A DNA stretch of 64,000 nt, taken from Nodosilinea nodulosa PCC 7104 (lineage in GTDB: Bacteria; Cyanobacteriota; Cyanobacteriia; Phormidesmidales; Phormidesmidaceae). Under the pieces are notes generated by a model. The model did not search any database, was not told the origin of the DNA, and saw only the letters and a list, made by a program, of their open reading frames with translations. The stretch covers positions 5,648,360 through 5,712,359 of the forward strand of contig NZ_JH976537.1 of NCBI RefSeq assembly GCF_000309385.1, read 5' to 3'. The translations under genes were made by a program, and so were the position numbers. Positions 1-8,565 of the stretch are shown in pieces (positions within the stretch are counted from its first letter, which is position 1; the number at the start of each line of letters is the position of its first letter).

Positions 1-1383
1 CAATGGCTGTACACGACCAGTGGTGAGGCGCTCTTATCCTTGTTCGGGCAGTTGGTTGAAACTGAAGCTCGCCAAAATGGTGGGCAAGCTATTCGAGCTG
101 CCATTTTGTTGGCTGCCGCCGATCCCAACGGGCTTTCACTGCTCAACATCATCCGTCACTACCCGACCCGCAAGCTACGATTGGATCTGCGACAAATTCA
201 GGCTGTGGCCCAATCTGTCAATACCAGCCTGGAGACTACTGGTGAGTTGATCAGCGCTGTTGCCCAAGAGTCGCGGGCCACTGCCGCCGCGGCGCCAGCC
301 CTGGACTATAGCGCCCTGCCAACCCTAGGCGAAAACGGTCAGTTTGCGGTGGAGCAGCGATCGCTACTATTAAACGACAGCCAGCGAAATCGCACCTATC
401 CCGTTGACCTTTATCTACCCGCCGACATCGGTGCCATTCAAGGCCCCCTGCCGGTGATGATCCTGTCCCATGGCCTGGGTACTATCCGCAACCATCCAGA
501 AGCGGTCAATCTTGCTCGAGGGCTGGCATCAAATGGTTTTTTTGTGGCGATGCCAGAACACATTGGCAGCAACCAGACCTACCTAGAGGGTCTGGCACAG
601 GGCCTGTATCAGGAATTTTTTGACCCGATGGAATTTATTGATCGCCCGCTAGATATTCATTTTCTACTCGATACGCTAGAGCAGCTCAATGCGACTGAAT
701 TTCAGGGGCATCTTCAGTTAGATAACGTGGGTATCATGGGTCACTCGTTTGGTGGTTATACCGCGCTAGCAGCCGCAGGTGGCACCATTGATATGAATTA
801 TCTAGAGCAGCAATGTGATTTAGACGCGGATATTGGCTCAAATGCTATCAACATCGCACTTTTACTGACGTGCGGAACCCTAGAGCTAGCAGCGGTGCCC
901 AGTGCCATCCAACAATTAACCGACGGTAGTCTGACCGACGACCGCATCGGCTTTGTGTTCGCCCTCGCTCCAGTTAGCGGCCTCTTTGGCGAAACGGGGC
1001 TGAGCACTATTCAGATTCCAGTGGTACTCATGGGTGGAGAAACTGATATTGCGACTCCCGTTGCCCTAGAACAGGTGGTTGCCTTTGAGGCCCTGACGAC
1101 ACCAGAGCGCTACCTATATTTAGCCGAAAACATTTCTCATTCCACAGCGCTGACTCGATTAGTCCTCGATATCACTAACTCCAGTAACAATATCGTTGAG
1201 CTTTTTGAAGAAAATGAAGCCGTGTTTTCGAGCCTGCTGGCGTCCTTAGTCATTGCCCATGGAAAATTCTACCTACGCGATGATGAGTCGTATCGACCCT
1301 ATCTAACGTCTGCCTACGTTGAGGCCGTCAGTGTAGAGCCCATCAAACTTCATTTGATACGAACCTCAGCCGAAGGATTTTAG
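1..1383 (+). CDS. DUF1400-type alpha/beta hydrolase, 5' end outside window
   Basis: The reading frame is open from base 1, so the start lies upstream of the window; a TTG at 40 is only an internal codon. The N-terminal part (tryptophan-leucine-tyrosine, then a helical segment) resembles the DUF1400 domain that precedes cyanobacterial alpha/beta hydrolases. The hydrolase core shows an oxyanion-region His-Gly (SHGLGT), the nucleophile elbow GHSFGG near base 740, and a late His in ENISHS that could complete the triad. Family members are putative secreted lipases or esterases; the substrate is unknown. The stop TAG is at 1381-1383. Confidence 0.85.
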   Translation, partial: QWLYTTSGEALLSLFGQLVETEARQNGGQAIRAAILLAAADPNGLSLLNIIRHYPTRKLRLDLRQIQAVAQSVNTSLETTGELISAVAQESRATAAAAPALDYSALPTLGENGQFAVEQRSLLLNDSQRNRTYPVDLYLPADIGAIQGPLPVMILSHGLGTIRNHPEAVNLARGLASNGFFVAMPEHIGSNQTYLEGLAQGLYQEFFDPMEFIDRPLDIHFLLDTLEQLNATEFQGHLQLDNVGIMGHSFGGYTALAAAGGTIDMNYLEQQCDLDADIGSNAINIALLLTCGTLELAAVPSAIQQLTDGSLTDDRIGFVFALAPVSGLFGETGLSTIQIPVVLMGGETDIATPVALEQVVAFEALTTPERYLYLAENISHSTALTRLVLDITNSSNNIVELFEENEAVFSSLLASLVIAHGKFYLRDDESYRPYLTSAYVEAVSVEPIKLHLIRTSAEGF

Positions 1384-1656
1384 ACATAGGCCCAACGGGC
1401 CGAGTTGGCGACATCATAGGGGACGTTTATTTAGATAGAAGACTCTTAGGTCGATGGGAGATCGAGCTCCTCGCCAACCTCACGGGCACGTTCGACGAGT
1501 TCCACTATTAACGCTTCGCGGTCGGTCACTGTGCGAGCAGCGATTTCAGCATAGTCAGTGCCTGGAGTATGCTTGCGCCCCCAAACCCCACTGTGACAAC
1601 AATAGATGAGACAGCTTAGCCAGTCCCAATTAGAGTAGAAGGAACGGTTATCCCGC

Positions 1657-2100
1657 ATGTCAGACTCTATGCAATCGCAGCTCTTGAATCCTGAAAACAA
1701 TGGGAAAGCCGCCCGTCTAGATCCCGAAGTTCTAGAAAAACCTGTCCGCCGTCAATTCACCGCCGCTTATAAGCTCGAGATGGTACAAGCTGCAGATCGG
1801 TGCACTGAGCTGGGTCAAATCGGGGCCTTACTGCGACGAGAAGGGCTGTACTCATCGCAGTTGAGTACCTGGCGCAACCAGCGACAACAGGGGCAACTGC
1901 AAGCGCTGGCCGATAATAAGCGGGGCTGCAAAGCCACAATTCCGCATCCGGTTCAACAAGAGCTGGCGCAATTGCGCCGAGAGAATCAACAGCTGCGCCA
2001 CAAAATGCAGCAGGCCGAACTGATCATCGATATCCAAAAAAAGACTTCGCAGTTAATGGGGATCTCTCTGAGTCCTATCCATTGCGACGAGCCCGACTGA
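1657..2100 (+). CDS. IS3-family transposase OrfA (helix-turn-helix subunit)
   Basis: The 147-residue protein has an N-terminal helix-turn-helix (FTAAYKLEMVQ...GQIGALLRREG...STWRNQ) followed by a leucine-zipper-like segment rich in Gln and Glu (LRRENQQLRHKMQQAELI), the normal OrfA design for IS-end recognition. A slippery A AAA AAG at 2037-2043 lies in the right register for a -1 shift into the overlapping OrfB frame, which would make the OrfAB fusion transposase. Without the shift translation ends at 2098-2100. Confidence 0.9.
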   Translation: MSDSMQSQLLNPENNGKAARLDPEVLEKPVRRQFTAAYKLEMVQAADRCTELGQIGALLRREGLYSSQLSTWRNQRQQGQLQALADNKRGCKATIPHPVQQELAQLRRENQQLRHKMQQAELIIDIQKKTSQLMGISLSPIHCDEPD

Positions 2101-3110
2101 ACCGTGCTGCTGAGACCCTGGCGCTCGACGTGGGCGTTGCCCCGGCTTGCCTGGCGTTAGGCGTCAGTCGAGCCACCCTGTATCGTCAGCGTAGCCCGTC
2201 CACGCCGTCTGCCCCTAAGGTTCGACCTAAACCGCAGCGCTCCCTGTCTGTGGCAGAACAGCAGCAGGTGTTAGCCTGGCTCAATTCAGAACGATTTATG
2301 GATTGTTCGGTGGCTGAGGTCTACGCCACGCTCTTGGATGAAGGCATCTACCTCTGTTCGATACGGACCATGTATCGACTGTTGGCCGCTGATGGCGAGA
2401 CCCAAGACCGGCGTCAGCAACGCCAGCATCCCACGTATACCAAGCCAGAACTGTTGGCCACCGCGCCCAATCAACTCTGGTCTTGGGACATCACAAAGCT
2501 CCGTAGCCACCAAAAATGGACGTACTTTCAGCTCTATGTGATTCTCGATGTCTTCAGTCGCTATGTCGTCGGCTGGATGGTGGCGCATCGCGAATCGGGC
2601 GCGTTGGCCGAGCGCTTGATTCGACTCACCTGTCAGAAGCAGGCCATTGAGCCGGGGCAGTTGACGCTCCATGCTGACCGGGGTACGTCAATGACCTCGA
2701 AGACGGTCGCGTTCCTGCTCTCTGATCTGGGCGTGACCAAGAGCCATAGCCGTCCCCAGGTGTCCAATGACAATCCGTTTTCGGAGGCGCAATTCAAAAC
2801 CTTGAAATATCAGCCCACGTTTCCCACACAGTTTGGCTGTATCGAAGATGCCAGGGCCTTTTGCCAACACTTCTTTGCCTGGTATAACCAAGTCCATCAT
2901 CATGGGGGCATTGGTCTATTGACCCCTGAGGTGATGCATTCAGGCCAAGCTGACGTCGTCACTCAGCAACGACAAGCCGTTTTAAACACGGCTTATCTCG
3001 CCCATCCTGAGCGCTTTGTCCATCATCCGCCCACTCCACCCGTGGTGCCCAATGCCGTTTGGATCAATCCACCGATAGCAGCTCCTAACAGCCAGGCGGT
3101 TCCACACTAA
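2082..3110 (+). CDS. IS3-family transposase OrfB (DDE integrase core)
   Basis: This frame is -1 relative to OrfA and open from the slippery site at about 2040, so the active enzyme is probably the OrfAB fusion. The rve-type catalytic core is visible: WSWDIT (first Asp), HADRG (second Asp) and NPFSEAQFKTLKY (Glu, with the K/R of the IS3 signature). The C-terminal part keeps the HHHGGIGLLTPE motif normal for the family. No internal stop or frameshift is seen. Confidence 0.92.
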   Translation: MRRARLNRAAETLALDVGVAPACLALGVSRATLYRQRSPSTPSAPKVRPKPQRSLSVAEQQQVLAWLNSERFMDCSVAEVYATLLDEGIYLCSIRTMYRLLAADGETQDRRQQRQHPTYTKPELLATAPNQLWSWDITKLRSHQKWTYFQLYVILDVFSRYVVGWMVAHRESGALAERLIRLTCQKQAIEPGQLTLHADRGTSMTSKTVAFLLSDLGVTKSHSRPQVSNDNPFSEAQFKTLKYQPTFPTQFGCIEDARAFCQHFFAWYNQVHHHGGIGLLTPEVMHSGQADVVTQQRQAVLNTAYLAHPERFVHHPPTPPVVPNAVWINPPIAAPNSQAVPH

Positions 3111-3489
3111 TTTGTTTTTAGTTTCTGTCTCATTTTTGTTGACACATTCCGAACCAGCAAATCGATCAGGACTGGAACTAGCTCCAGGCCGCTATCGGTA
3201 GGAACATACTTACGACTGCGACCATCGCGAGGATCCCGTCGCTGCTTTAGTACGCCAGCCTCGATCAATCGCTCCAGTCGATCCGTCAGGGTATTCGTGG
3301 CGATGCCTTCGTCAGCGGCAATTTCTGAGAACGCACGGCGTTGCCCCAACAGCACATCTCGCAGCACCACCAGCGTCCATCGGTCTCCTAATAGATCTAG
3401 AGCGCAGGCAATCGGGCAGTTTGAGCGCGGCGTGTCTTTGCCAGACGGCATGAATCGCTGATCGCTGATGGTTCAAGGGCTTCAGAATT

Positions 3490-3560
3490 ATAGCTTGCAT
3501 TTTGCCAGTCAAAAAGTTACTCTTGTTTTGCAAGTTAAATGACTTGTGTTTTGCTACTGT
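3490..3560. promoter_or_regulatory. Operator-like repeats between the broken hxlR gene and the isochorismatase gene
   Basis: Three similar words lie in the divergent promoter region: CTTGCATTTTGCCAG (from 3494), CTTGTTTTGCAAG (3522-3534) and CTTGTGTTTTGCTAC (from 3543). The same three-copy arrangement at equivalent spacing precedes the intact paralogue at 6148-6213, while the flanks have drifted. Conservation in a duplicated regulator-target pair suggests HxlR binding sites. This is inference; no core promoter is assigned. Confidence 0.5.
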
Positions 3561-3666
3561 GCGTCTACCCCTAATCGTGACGTCCTGCCTTGCTAGCTGA
3601 ACAGTCATGTTGTGAAACAAAACGTGCGGGACTTGCTCGCCTCACTACCCCGGAAAGGAACGATTC

Positions 3667-4302
3667 ATGGACGAAACCAAATATCCCGAGGGTAGCACCG
3701 CGCTACTCTTCATCGACCCCTACAACGACTTCCTTGCAGAGGAGGGCAAAATGTGGCCCCAGGTCGCTGAGGTGGCCCGGTCGGTCGACCTTCATGCCAA
3801 CCTGGCTCGGGTCCGTGCGGCTGTGCGCGAGGCCGGGATCCCGATCTTCATTCTGCCCCACCATCGGCACAAGCCGACGGATTTCGAGGGATGGGCGAAC
3901 CTGACACCCTCACAGCGTGCGGCGCACGAATACCAGTTGTTCGCCGTCGACAGCTGGGGCGGCAAGTGGTATCAGGGCTTCGGCCCCGAACCTGGCGACA
4001 TCGTCGTCAAGGAACACTGGGGTGCGTCCAGCTTCGCCAATACCGACCTGGATGTGCAGCTGCGCCAGCACGGTATCACCCATGTCATCTTCATCGGGAT
4101 GATTGCCAACACCTGTATCGAAACTACCGCGCGCTATGCGTCCGAACTCGGCTACCATGTGACGCTGGTACGCGATGCAACGGCGGCCATGTCGGCAGAA
4201 GCCATGCACGCCGCCCACGAAGTCAACGGCCCGACCTATGCGCACGCCATTCTCACCACGGCAGAGGTTGTTTCGAGACTGGTTAGTGAGGACGCCGCAT
4301 GA
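3667..4302 (+). CDS. Isochorismatase-family cysteine hydrolase
   Basis: The 211-residue protein has the family fold and a complete catalytic triad: D17 in LLFIDPYND, K115 in VVKEHWGASSF and C150 in ANTCIETT. Family members hydrolyse isochorismate, nicotinamide or related amides and N-carbamoyl compounds; the substrate here cannot be read from sequence. A GGAAAGGA Shine-Dalgarno sequence precedes the ATG. The stop overlaps the next start (ATGA at 4299), so the membrane protein downstream is co-translated. It is divergent from an HxlR-type regulator now broken by an IS, so it may be derepressed or de-activated. Confidence 0.9.
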   Translation: MDETKYPEGSTALLFIDPYNDFLAEEGKMWPQVAEVARSVDLHANLARVRAAVREAGIPIFILPHHRHKPTDFEGWANLTPSQRAAHEYQLFAVDSWGGKWYQGFGPEPGDIVVKEHWGASSFANTDLDVQLRQHGITHVIFIGMIANTCIETTARYASELGYHVTLVRDATAAMSAEAMHAAHEVNGPTYAHAILTTAEVVSRLVSEDAA

Positions 4303-4838
4303 TCTCGGGACATGCAGCAACGACGCTGGTGGCCAAACGCGCAGTGCCGGAAATGCCCTGGTGGCTTCTTCTTGTCAGTGCCTTTCTGATCGATATCGCG
4401 ATGTTCACTTTCGTCGCGCTCGGCATTGAGACAATGGCTCCTACGGGTGCCGACGGACCGACCCTGGCGAACGTAATAGTCGACATGACATTTAGTCACG
4501 ACCTGATCCCCCAGATTGGCTGGACATTGCTGGCCGGTGCGATCGCGTTCGCGGTGACGCGCCGTCGTGTGTTCGCGCTTACTGCCATGGCATTGTCGTT
4601 GGGCCATTGGCTGGCAGACCTGGTTACGGGCTACGAGCACCATGTCTTTGGCCCTGAAAGCTATTCCCTTGGGACCGACTGGTATCGCCTGAACCTGCCG
4701 GCGGCGCTGTCGTTCGAGGCCGCTCTTGGTATATTTTGCGTCTTTATCTTCACCCGCGGGAGATCATTCTCGCCCGGCGCACTGGCGGGACTCTACGGTC
4801 TGTTCGGTGTTTTCCCCTTCGCTTTCCTCTTCATCTGA
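4299..4838 (+). CDS. Small multi-pass membrane protein of unknown function
   Basis: The 179-residue protein shows about five hydrophobic spans (WWLLLVSAFLIDIAMFTFVALG, TLLAGAIAFAV, VFALTAMALSLGHWLADL, AALGIFCVFIFT, GLYGLFGVFPFAFLFI). Polar conserved-looking clusters sit between spans (SHDLIPQ, HWLADLVTGYEHH), which could bind metal. The start overlaps the isochorismatase stop by four bases, implying a shared transcript and linked role. I do not recognise the family with confidence. Confidence 0.75.
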   Translation: MISGHAATTLVAKRAVPEMPWWLLLVSAFLIDIAMFTFVALGIETMAPTGADGPTLANVIVDMTFSHDLIPQIGWTLLAGAIAFAVTRRRVFALTAMALSLGHWLADLVTGYEHHVFGPESYSLGTDWYRLNLPAALSFEAALGIFCVFIFTRGRSFSPGALAGLYGLFGVFPFAFLFI

Positions 4839-4985
4839 CGCCAAATCCAATCATCGTTCGGCGCAGGCCATCCGCCTGAGAAAGCGAAAGCACTCCAAAA
4901 TTCCTTGCATACGACAAGCAATCGTGTGTATTACTGCTTTTGATCCGCAAGCGATTGTTCAACCAACAAAAACAGGAGCCATTTC

Positions 4986-5510
4986 ATGCTTACAGTCGGA
5001 GAAGCCACCGCAAAAGCCATCATTAACGCACCTATAGAGTCTATAAATTTAGGTGAATGGATGTTTACGATTAGTTCAGAAGAATATGCGGCCTGCGCCG
5101 AGGGGCACCAAAGTGCAGCGCAAGGGAAATTGGTTTCCGGAAAAAGGTTCTCGGTAAACTTAGAAACCGTGGGCGGCATGTTCATGGTTCAACACTACAT
5201 CGAGACGGTTTCGGAAAGAGATCATGTCGTGGGCTTTTCACCCAATAGCGTTTTTTGGCTAAATGATACAGACTACGTCTTTTCACAAATTACTTGGGAG
5301 CTAAAGGTGGCGCAACTTGATGAGAATCGCTGTGAGCTTACTTGCAGCGTTCTCTCGAAAAGTGAGAACGAAGCGTTCGTAACCGCACTAAACGAGGCAA
5401 TGAAAGATGTGCCGCCAGAGAACACTCCCCTTCAGCAACACATCAACGAAGAAACCCCGTTGTTTGGGAAAGACATCGAACGTAAGGCATTGGCTGGAGT
5501 TTGGGTTTGA
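4986..5510 (+). CDS. Conserved hypothetical protein, possibly SRPBCC-like
   Basis: The start is supported by AGGAG at 4974-4978, eight bases before the ATG. The 174-residue protein begins with a segment resembling SRPBCC/Bet v1-type ligand-binding folds (AIINAPIESINLGEWMF, then alternating strands such as KRFSVNLETVGGMFMVQHYIE and DYVFSQITWELKVAQ). No catalytic motif is visible and it has no signal peptide. The fold call is weak. It sits alone between the isochorismatase pair and the second hxlR gene. Confidence 0.6.
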   Translation: MLTVGEATAKAIINAPIESINLGEWMFTISSEEYAACAEGHQSAAQGKLVSGKRFSVNLETVGGMFMVQHYIETVSERDHVVGFSPNSVFWLNDTDYVFSQITWELKVAQLDENRCELTCSVLSKSENEAFVTALNEAMKDVPPENTPLQQHINEETPLFGKDIERKALAGVWV

Positions 5511-5690
5511 AGTAGGGTTTTCCAGGGTCTGGATCGCCCTTGGCGCACCTGAAGTGCTCGCGAATCACACCAATTTCTTCAACTACCAATCTACAAAATC
5601 AAAGAAATGCCATGCAAGTTCTCATGATTGTTCGCTTGACCAGCTCATCGAAATAGTGAGCGATGAAAGCCAACATCATATCCATTCCTG

Positions 5691-6107
5691 CTAGTCGTCA
5701 GAATCGCGGGCACGTTCGACAAGTTCTGCCAGTAAAGCATCGCGATCGCCCACGGCACGGGCCAAAAGTTCGGCAGGAACAGTCCTCGACATGTACTTAT
5801 TCCCCCAGACCATCAGCTCGATTAGTACCGGAATCAGTTCTAGACCGCTCTCGGTTGGTACATATCGACGACTGCGGCCATCGCGGGGATCTCTTCGCCG
5901 CTCAAGTACGCCAGCCTCGATCAATCGCTCCAGTCGATCGGTCAGGGTATTCGTGGCGATGCCTTCGTCAGCGGCAATTTCTGAAAACGTGCGGCGCTGC
6001 CCCAAAAGCACATCGCGCAGCACCACCAGCGTCCATCGGTCTCCTAATAGATCTAGAGCGCAGGCAATCGGGCAGTTTGAGCGCGGCATGTCTTTGCCAG
6101 ACGGCAT
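5691..6107 (-). CDS. HxlR-family transcriptional regulator (intact paralogue)
   Basis: The 138-residue winged-helix regulator starts MPSGKDMPRSNCPIACALD and contains the HxlR core (GDRWTLVVLRDVLLGQRR, NTLTDRLERLIEAGVL, RDPRDGRSRRYVPTESG). A single Cys near residue 13, shared with the broken paralogue, is at a position where some HxlR proteins sense redox or electrophiles. The gene and its upstream region are a duplicate of the IS-split copy at 1446-3451. It is divergent from the SDR at 6250, its probable target. Confidence 0.92.
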   Translation of the reverse strand: MPSGKDMPRSNCPIACALDLLGDRWTLVVLRDVLLGQRRTFSEIAADEGIATNTLTDRLERLIEAGVLERRRDPRDGRSRRYVPTESGLELIPVLIELMVWGNKYMSRTVPAELLARAVGDRDALLAELVERARDSDD

Positions 6108-6147
6108 AAATCGATGATCGCAAACAGTTCAAGGGCCCTAAATTATA

Positions 6148-6213
6148 GCTTGCATTTTGCCAGCCAAAACGTTACTCTTATTTCGCAAGTTAAATCACTT
6201 GTATTTTGCAAGC
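6148..6213. promoter_or_regulatory. Operator-like repeats between intact hxlR and the SDR gene
   Basis: Three related words occur: CTTGCATTTTGCCAG (from 6149), CTTATTTCGCAAG (6177-6189) and CTTGTATTTTGCAAG (6198-6212, an imperfect palindrome). They mirror the arrangement at 3490-3560. Probable autoregulatory and target operator of the HxlR protein. Confidence 0.5.
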
Positions 6214-6249
6214 TAACCAGACTGGCCATGACTGGCTGAGGAACTATCC

Positions 6250-6984
6250 ATGGATCTCAACGGAAAGCGTATCGTCATCACGGGCGGCGGTTCAGGGATT
6301 GGGTTGGCAATGGCGCGATCGCTCGCTTCTGAAGGTGCCCACGTGGTGATCACGGGCCGCGATCAGACGAAGCTAGCGGCGGCGGCTTCCCACCATGCCA
6401 ATATTTCGTCCCAGGTCTGCGATGTGGCTGACGAGGCGGCTGTTGTCGCCCTGCGCGACGCTATGGATGCGGCGGGCGGCACGGATATTTTGGTCAACAA
6501 TGCCGGGATCATGCACGCGTTTGATGTCACCCAGGGTTTCCCGCTGGAGAAACAGCTGCAGGAAATCGACATCGACGTGTCAGGCCCGGTGCGTCTGGTT
6601 CACCACTTTTTGCCTGGGATGCTGAAACGGGAGTCGGTGATTGTCAACGTCAGCTCCGGCTTAGCCTATGCGCCCTATGCTGCGGCCCCGGTTTACAGCG
6701 CGAGCAAAGCATTTTTGCACTCCTATACCCAAAGCCTGCGATCGCAACTGGCGAATACTTCTGTTCGGGTGGTGGAGCTGTTGCCGCCGGTCGTCGATAC
6801 TCCATTGGCGGCTGACCTCGATCCGTCATTCCCCCGCATATCGCCTGAAAAGTTAGTCGCAGCCCTGATCAAAGGGCTTAAAAACAATACTGACGAAATT
6901 GCTCCTGGCCAGTCAGCGCAGCTGAAGCTGATGAGTCGCCTAGCACCCGGATTGCTCTTTCAGCAAATGAATAAGAACGTCTAG
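6250..6984 (+). CDS. Short-chain dehydrogenase/reductase (classical SDR)
   Basis: The 244-residue protein has the Rossmann motif TGGGSGIG, the NNAG motif (ILVNNAGIMHAF), the catalytic Ser in NVSSGLAYA and YSASK, so all classical SDR residues are present. The C-terminal extension through SPEKLVAALIKGL resembles DltE-like SDRs. The substrate is unknown. It is divergent from the intact HxlR regulator across a 142-bp operator-bearing gap and is likely induced by the ligand that regulator senses. Confidence 0.92.
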   Translation: MDLNGKRIVITGGGSGIGLAMARSLASEGAHVVITGRDQTKLAAAASHHANISSQVCDVADEAAVVALRDAMDAAGGTDILVNNAGIMHAFDVTQGFPLEKQLQEIDIDVSGPVRLVHHFLPGMLKRESVIVNVSSGLAYAPYAAAPVYSASKAFLHSYTQSLRSQLANTSVRVVELLPPVVDTPLAADLDPSFPRISPEKLVAALIKGLKNNTDEIAPGQSAQLKLMSRLAPGLLFQQMNKNV

Positions 6985-7140
6985 AGCTAATGATTCGGAT
7001 GCATCTAAAGGTTAGGGGACACTGCTAAAACTTGCGATCCCTCAGTCGTTGCATAGGCCTAACGATTCATTTAGGGCAGCGCAAGATGAAATATTCAGTC
7101 ATCTGACTCGATACCGATAACTTAAGCACGGAGATAGTAA

Positions 7141-7656
7141 ATGATCCTGAACAACTGGACTATCCTGGGCATTCAGAGCACCATCGGATTAGTTCTATAC
7201 ACATTGATATTTTTCTGGTACGTGCAACCGAGGCTCTCAAAGTCACCCTTTGAAAAAGCCGTTTTGCCGCTGCTGCTATTGCACGTTTTTCGCTTTGCGG
7301 GCTTTGCATTGCTGGTTGTTGGTCAGGTAGATCCGTCTTTGCCGCGACAAGCGCTGTCTGCGATCGCCTACGGCGATTTACTGGCTGGCCTCAGCGCGTT
7401 AATTGCAGCGCTGGCCCTGCGAGGGAAGTCTAGTTTGGCAGTACCGCTGATTTGGCTCTTCACTTTTATCGGAGTTGCAGACATCGTGAATGTCGGGCGC
7501 ATCGCCATCGGGCTTGATCTGTTCAATCAATACATCGGCACGATGTGGTTTGTATCGATCTTGTTTTTCCCGACCCTTCTGATTGCACACATTTACATTG
7601 TTTATCGTCTCCTTAATAAGGGAAATGAAGATCTTAAAAGGATTGAAAACACCTAA
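7141..7656 (+). CDS. Multi-pass membrane protein, unknown function
   Basis: The 171-residue protein shows five to six hydrophobic spans: IQSTIGLVLYTLIFFWYV, AVLPLLLLHVFRFAGFALLVVG, LLAGLSALIAALAL, VPLIWLFTFIGVADIV and WFVSILFFPTLLIAHIYIVYRLL. It ends in a short charged tail. No enzyme motif is recognisable. It precedes a DUF1772-like gene in the same orientation and may share its transcript. Confidence 0.75.
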   Translation: MILNNWTILGIQSTIGLVLYTLIFFWYVQPRLSKSPFEKAVLPLLLLHVFRFAGFALLVVGQVDPSLPRQALSAIAYGDLLAGLSALIAALALRGKSSLAVPLIWLFTFIGVADIVNVGRIAIGLDLFNQYIGTMWFVSILFFPTLLIAHIYIVYRLLNKGNEDLKRIENT

Positions 7657-7730
7657 TGAAAATTACTTTTCCAGAGCGCGAGGACACAGATCTCGTAACG
7701 CCTCCAGATAGTCAATAGAGGAAATATCCT

Positions 7731-8267
7731 ATGTCCAAACGATCTCATTTCATGGCCGTTGTCGCCACTGGACTGTTTGCAGGCGGCGGTACCATGGTCG
7801 GCCTCTCCTTCGGAATTGTCTTTCTGGGACTTGGCAACCTGGTGCCAGCGATGAGCGGTGAGCAACTGGTCGAGCTTTTCCCGAAATACTGGATCGCGAT
7901 CGCTTGCACGATCATCCCTGTCGCACTCACAAAAACGATCTCGCTCTTTACCGCAACATTCACGTCACCCAAGGGCAACGGTGTTCGGCGGCTTTGGTCC
8001 TGGGCGCTGGGTCTTTGGCTCATCAACTGCACGATCACCGTGGGATACCACCTTCAGGTCGTGATCGCGTCATTCCAGGGCCAGTACTCCCCTGAGGAAA
8101 TGGTCGGCACGATCCAGATGTGGATTGCGCTTCACTGGGTTCGGGTGGCGCTGGCCCTGGCGAGCTTTGTGTTGGCTATCCTGGCGACCCTGCGCGCGGC
8201 CATAAAGAACGCAACCCGGCAGCGACGGACTGAACAGCCATCGATGCAACGAGGAACTCAATTGTGA
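7731..8267 (+). CDS. DUF1772-like (anthrone oxygenase-type) membrane protein
   Basis: The 178-residue protein has four hydrophobic spans and the late signature QMWIALHWVRVALALASFVLAILA, matching the LQIWVLLHWVRVVVAIAAAVFAIL of the gene at 9871. The Trp/His-Trp-x-Arg motif is characteristic of DUF1772, whose fungal members act on anthrones; the bacterial role is unsettled. A purine-rich site (GAGGAAAT) precedes the ATG. The reading frame is followed directly by an in-frame fragment of an unrelated gene (8277-8384). Confidence 0.75.
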   Translation: MSKRSHFMAVVATGLFAGGGTMVGLSFGIVFLGLGNLVPAMSGEQLVELFPKYWIAIACTIIPVALTKTISLFTATFTSPKGNGVRRLWSWALGLWLINCTITVGYHLQVVIASFQGQYSPEEMVGTIQMWIALHWVRVALALASFVLAILATLRAAIKNATRQRRTEQPSMQRGTQL

Positions 8268-8276
8268 CCAAAACTC

Positions 8277-8384
8277 CTGCCCGACAATACGCTGATCATC
8301 ACGGATGTTGAGAATGGTGGCCTCGCCGCCCTGTCGCCCGACGGCATGCTCGGAACACTGACCAAACATTCAGAGGTTGATTGA
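8277..8384 (+). pseudogene. Gene fragment resembling the C-terminus of a beta-propeller/SMP-30-like protein
   Basis: Thirty-five codons run to a TGA in the frame that continues past the DUF1772-like stop. They read like part of a beta-propeller (LPDNTLIITDVENGG, ALSPDGMLGTLT). There is no start signal, so this looks like the tail of a deleted gene. The family call is weak. Confidence 0.35.
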
Positions 8385-8397
8385 CAAAACTTTGGAG

Positions 8398-8475
8398 GTA
8401 GGTTGGGTGAAACGCAGTGAAACCCAACGCCAGAGATAGTTTCGTTGGGTTCTGCTATCGCGCCACCCAACCTAC
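8398..8475. repeat. 78-bp intergenic inverted repeat (REP-like hairpin)
   Basis: The outer arms are GTAGGTTGGGTG (8398-8409) and its exact complement (8464-8475). An inner pair AACCCAACG/CGTTGGGTT extends the cruciform. Repeats of this wording are widespread in intergenic DNA of cyanobacteria and other bacteria, which is why I call it a mobile REP-like element and not a terminator; there is no T-tract. Confidence 0.75.
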
Positions 8476-8565
8476 GCAATAAAAGGCATTTCGGAGATTT
8501 GTCAGTCAACCGGGGTAACGCCAGCAGACTCAGCAAAAAGAAGACTCAGTAAAAAGGTATCGACA

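Larger units (their letters stand above)
1588..3151 (+). mobile_element. IS3-family insertion sequence, about 1.56 kb
   Basis: The ends carry imperfect inverted repeats: TGTGACAACA on the left (1592 on) and the complement of TGTTGACACA on the right (to 3146), both followed inward by a TGAGACAG block. The tetranucleotide AACC occurs at 1584-1587 and 3152-3155 and behaves as the target-site duplication. Removing the element and one AACC restores the hxlR-like frame. Two overlapping transposase frames fill the interior, and the -1 slippery heptamer is present, so the element looks complete. Confidence 0.9.
1446..3451 (-). pseudogene. HxlR-family transcriptional regulator split by an IS3-family element
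   Basis: Two pieces of one minus-strand gene flank the insertion. 3152-3451 encodes the winged-helix N-terminal part (start MPSGKD, CPIACALDLLGDRWT, typical HxlR), and 1446-1587 encodes the C-terminal part from WGRKHTPG. Deleting 1588-3151 plus one copy of the AACC target repeat joins them in frame as LIDLLVWGRK, matching LIELMVWGNK in the intact paralogue at 5691-6107. The 5' piece now ends in IS-derived residues, so the product is probably non-functional. HxlR proteins are small dimeric regulators responding to aldehydes, quinones or redox stress. The divergent isochorismatase-like gene was probably its target. Confidence 0.9.

Noticed and set aside
5511-5690. Possible small gene (MQVLMIVRLTSSSK...) before the second hxlR
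   Set aside because: Only 14 codons to a stop and no similarity I trust; at most a relic.
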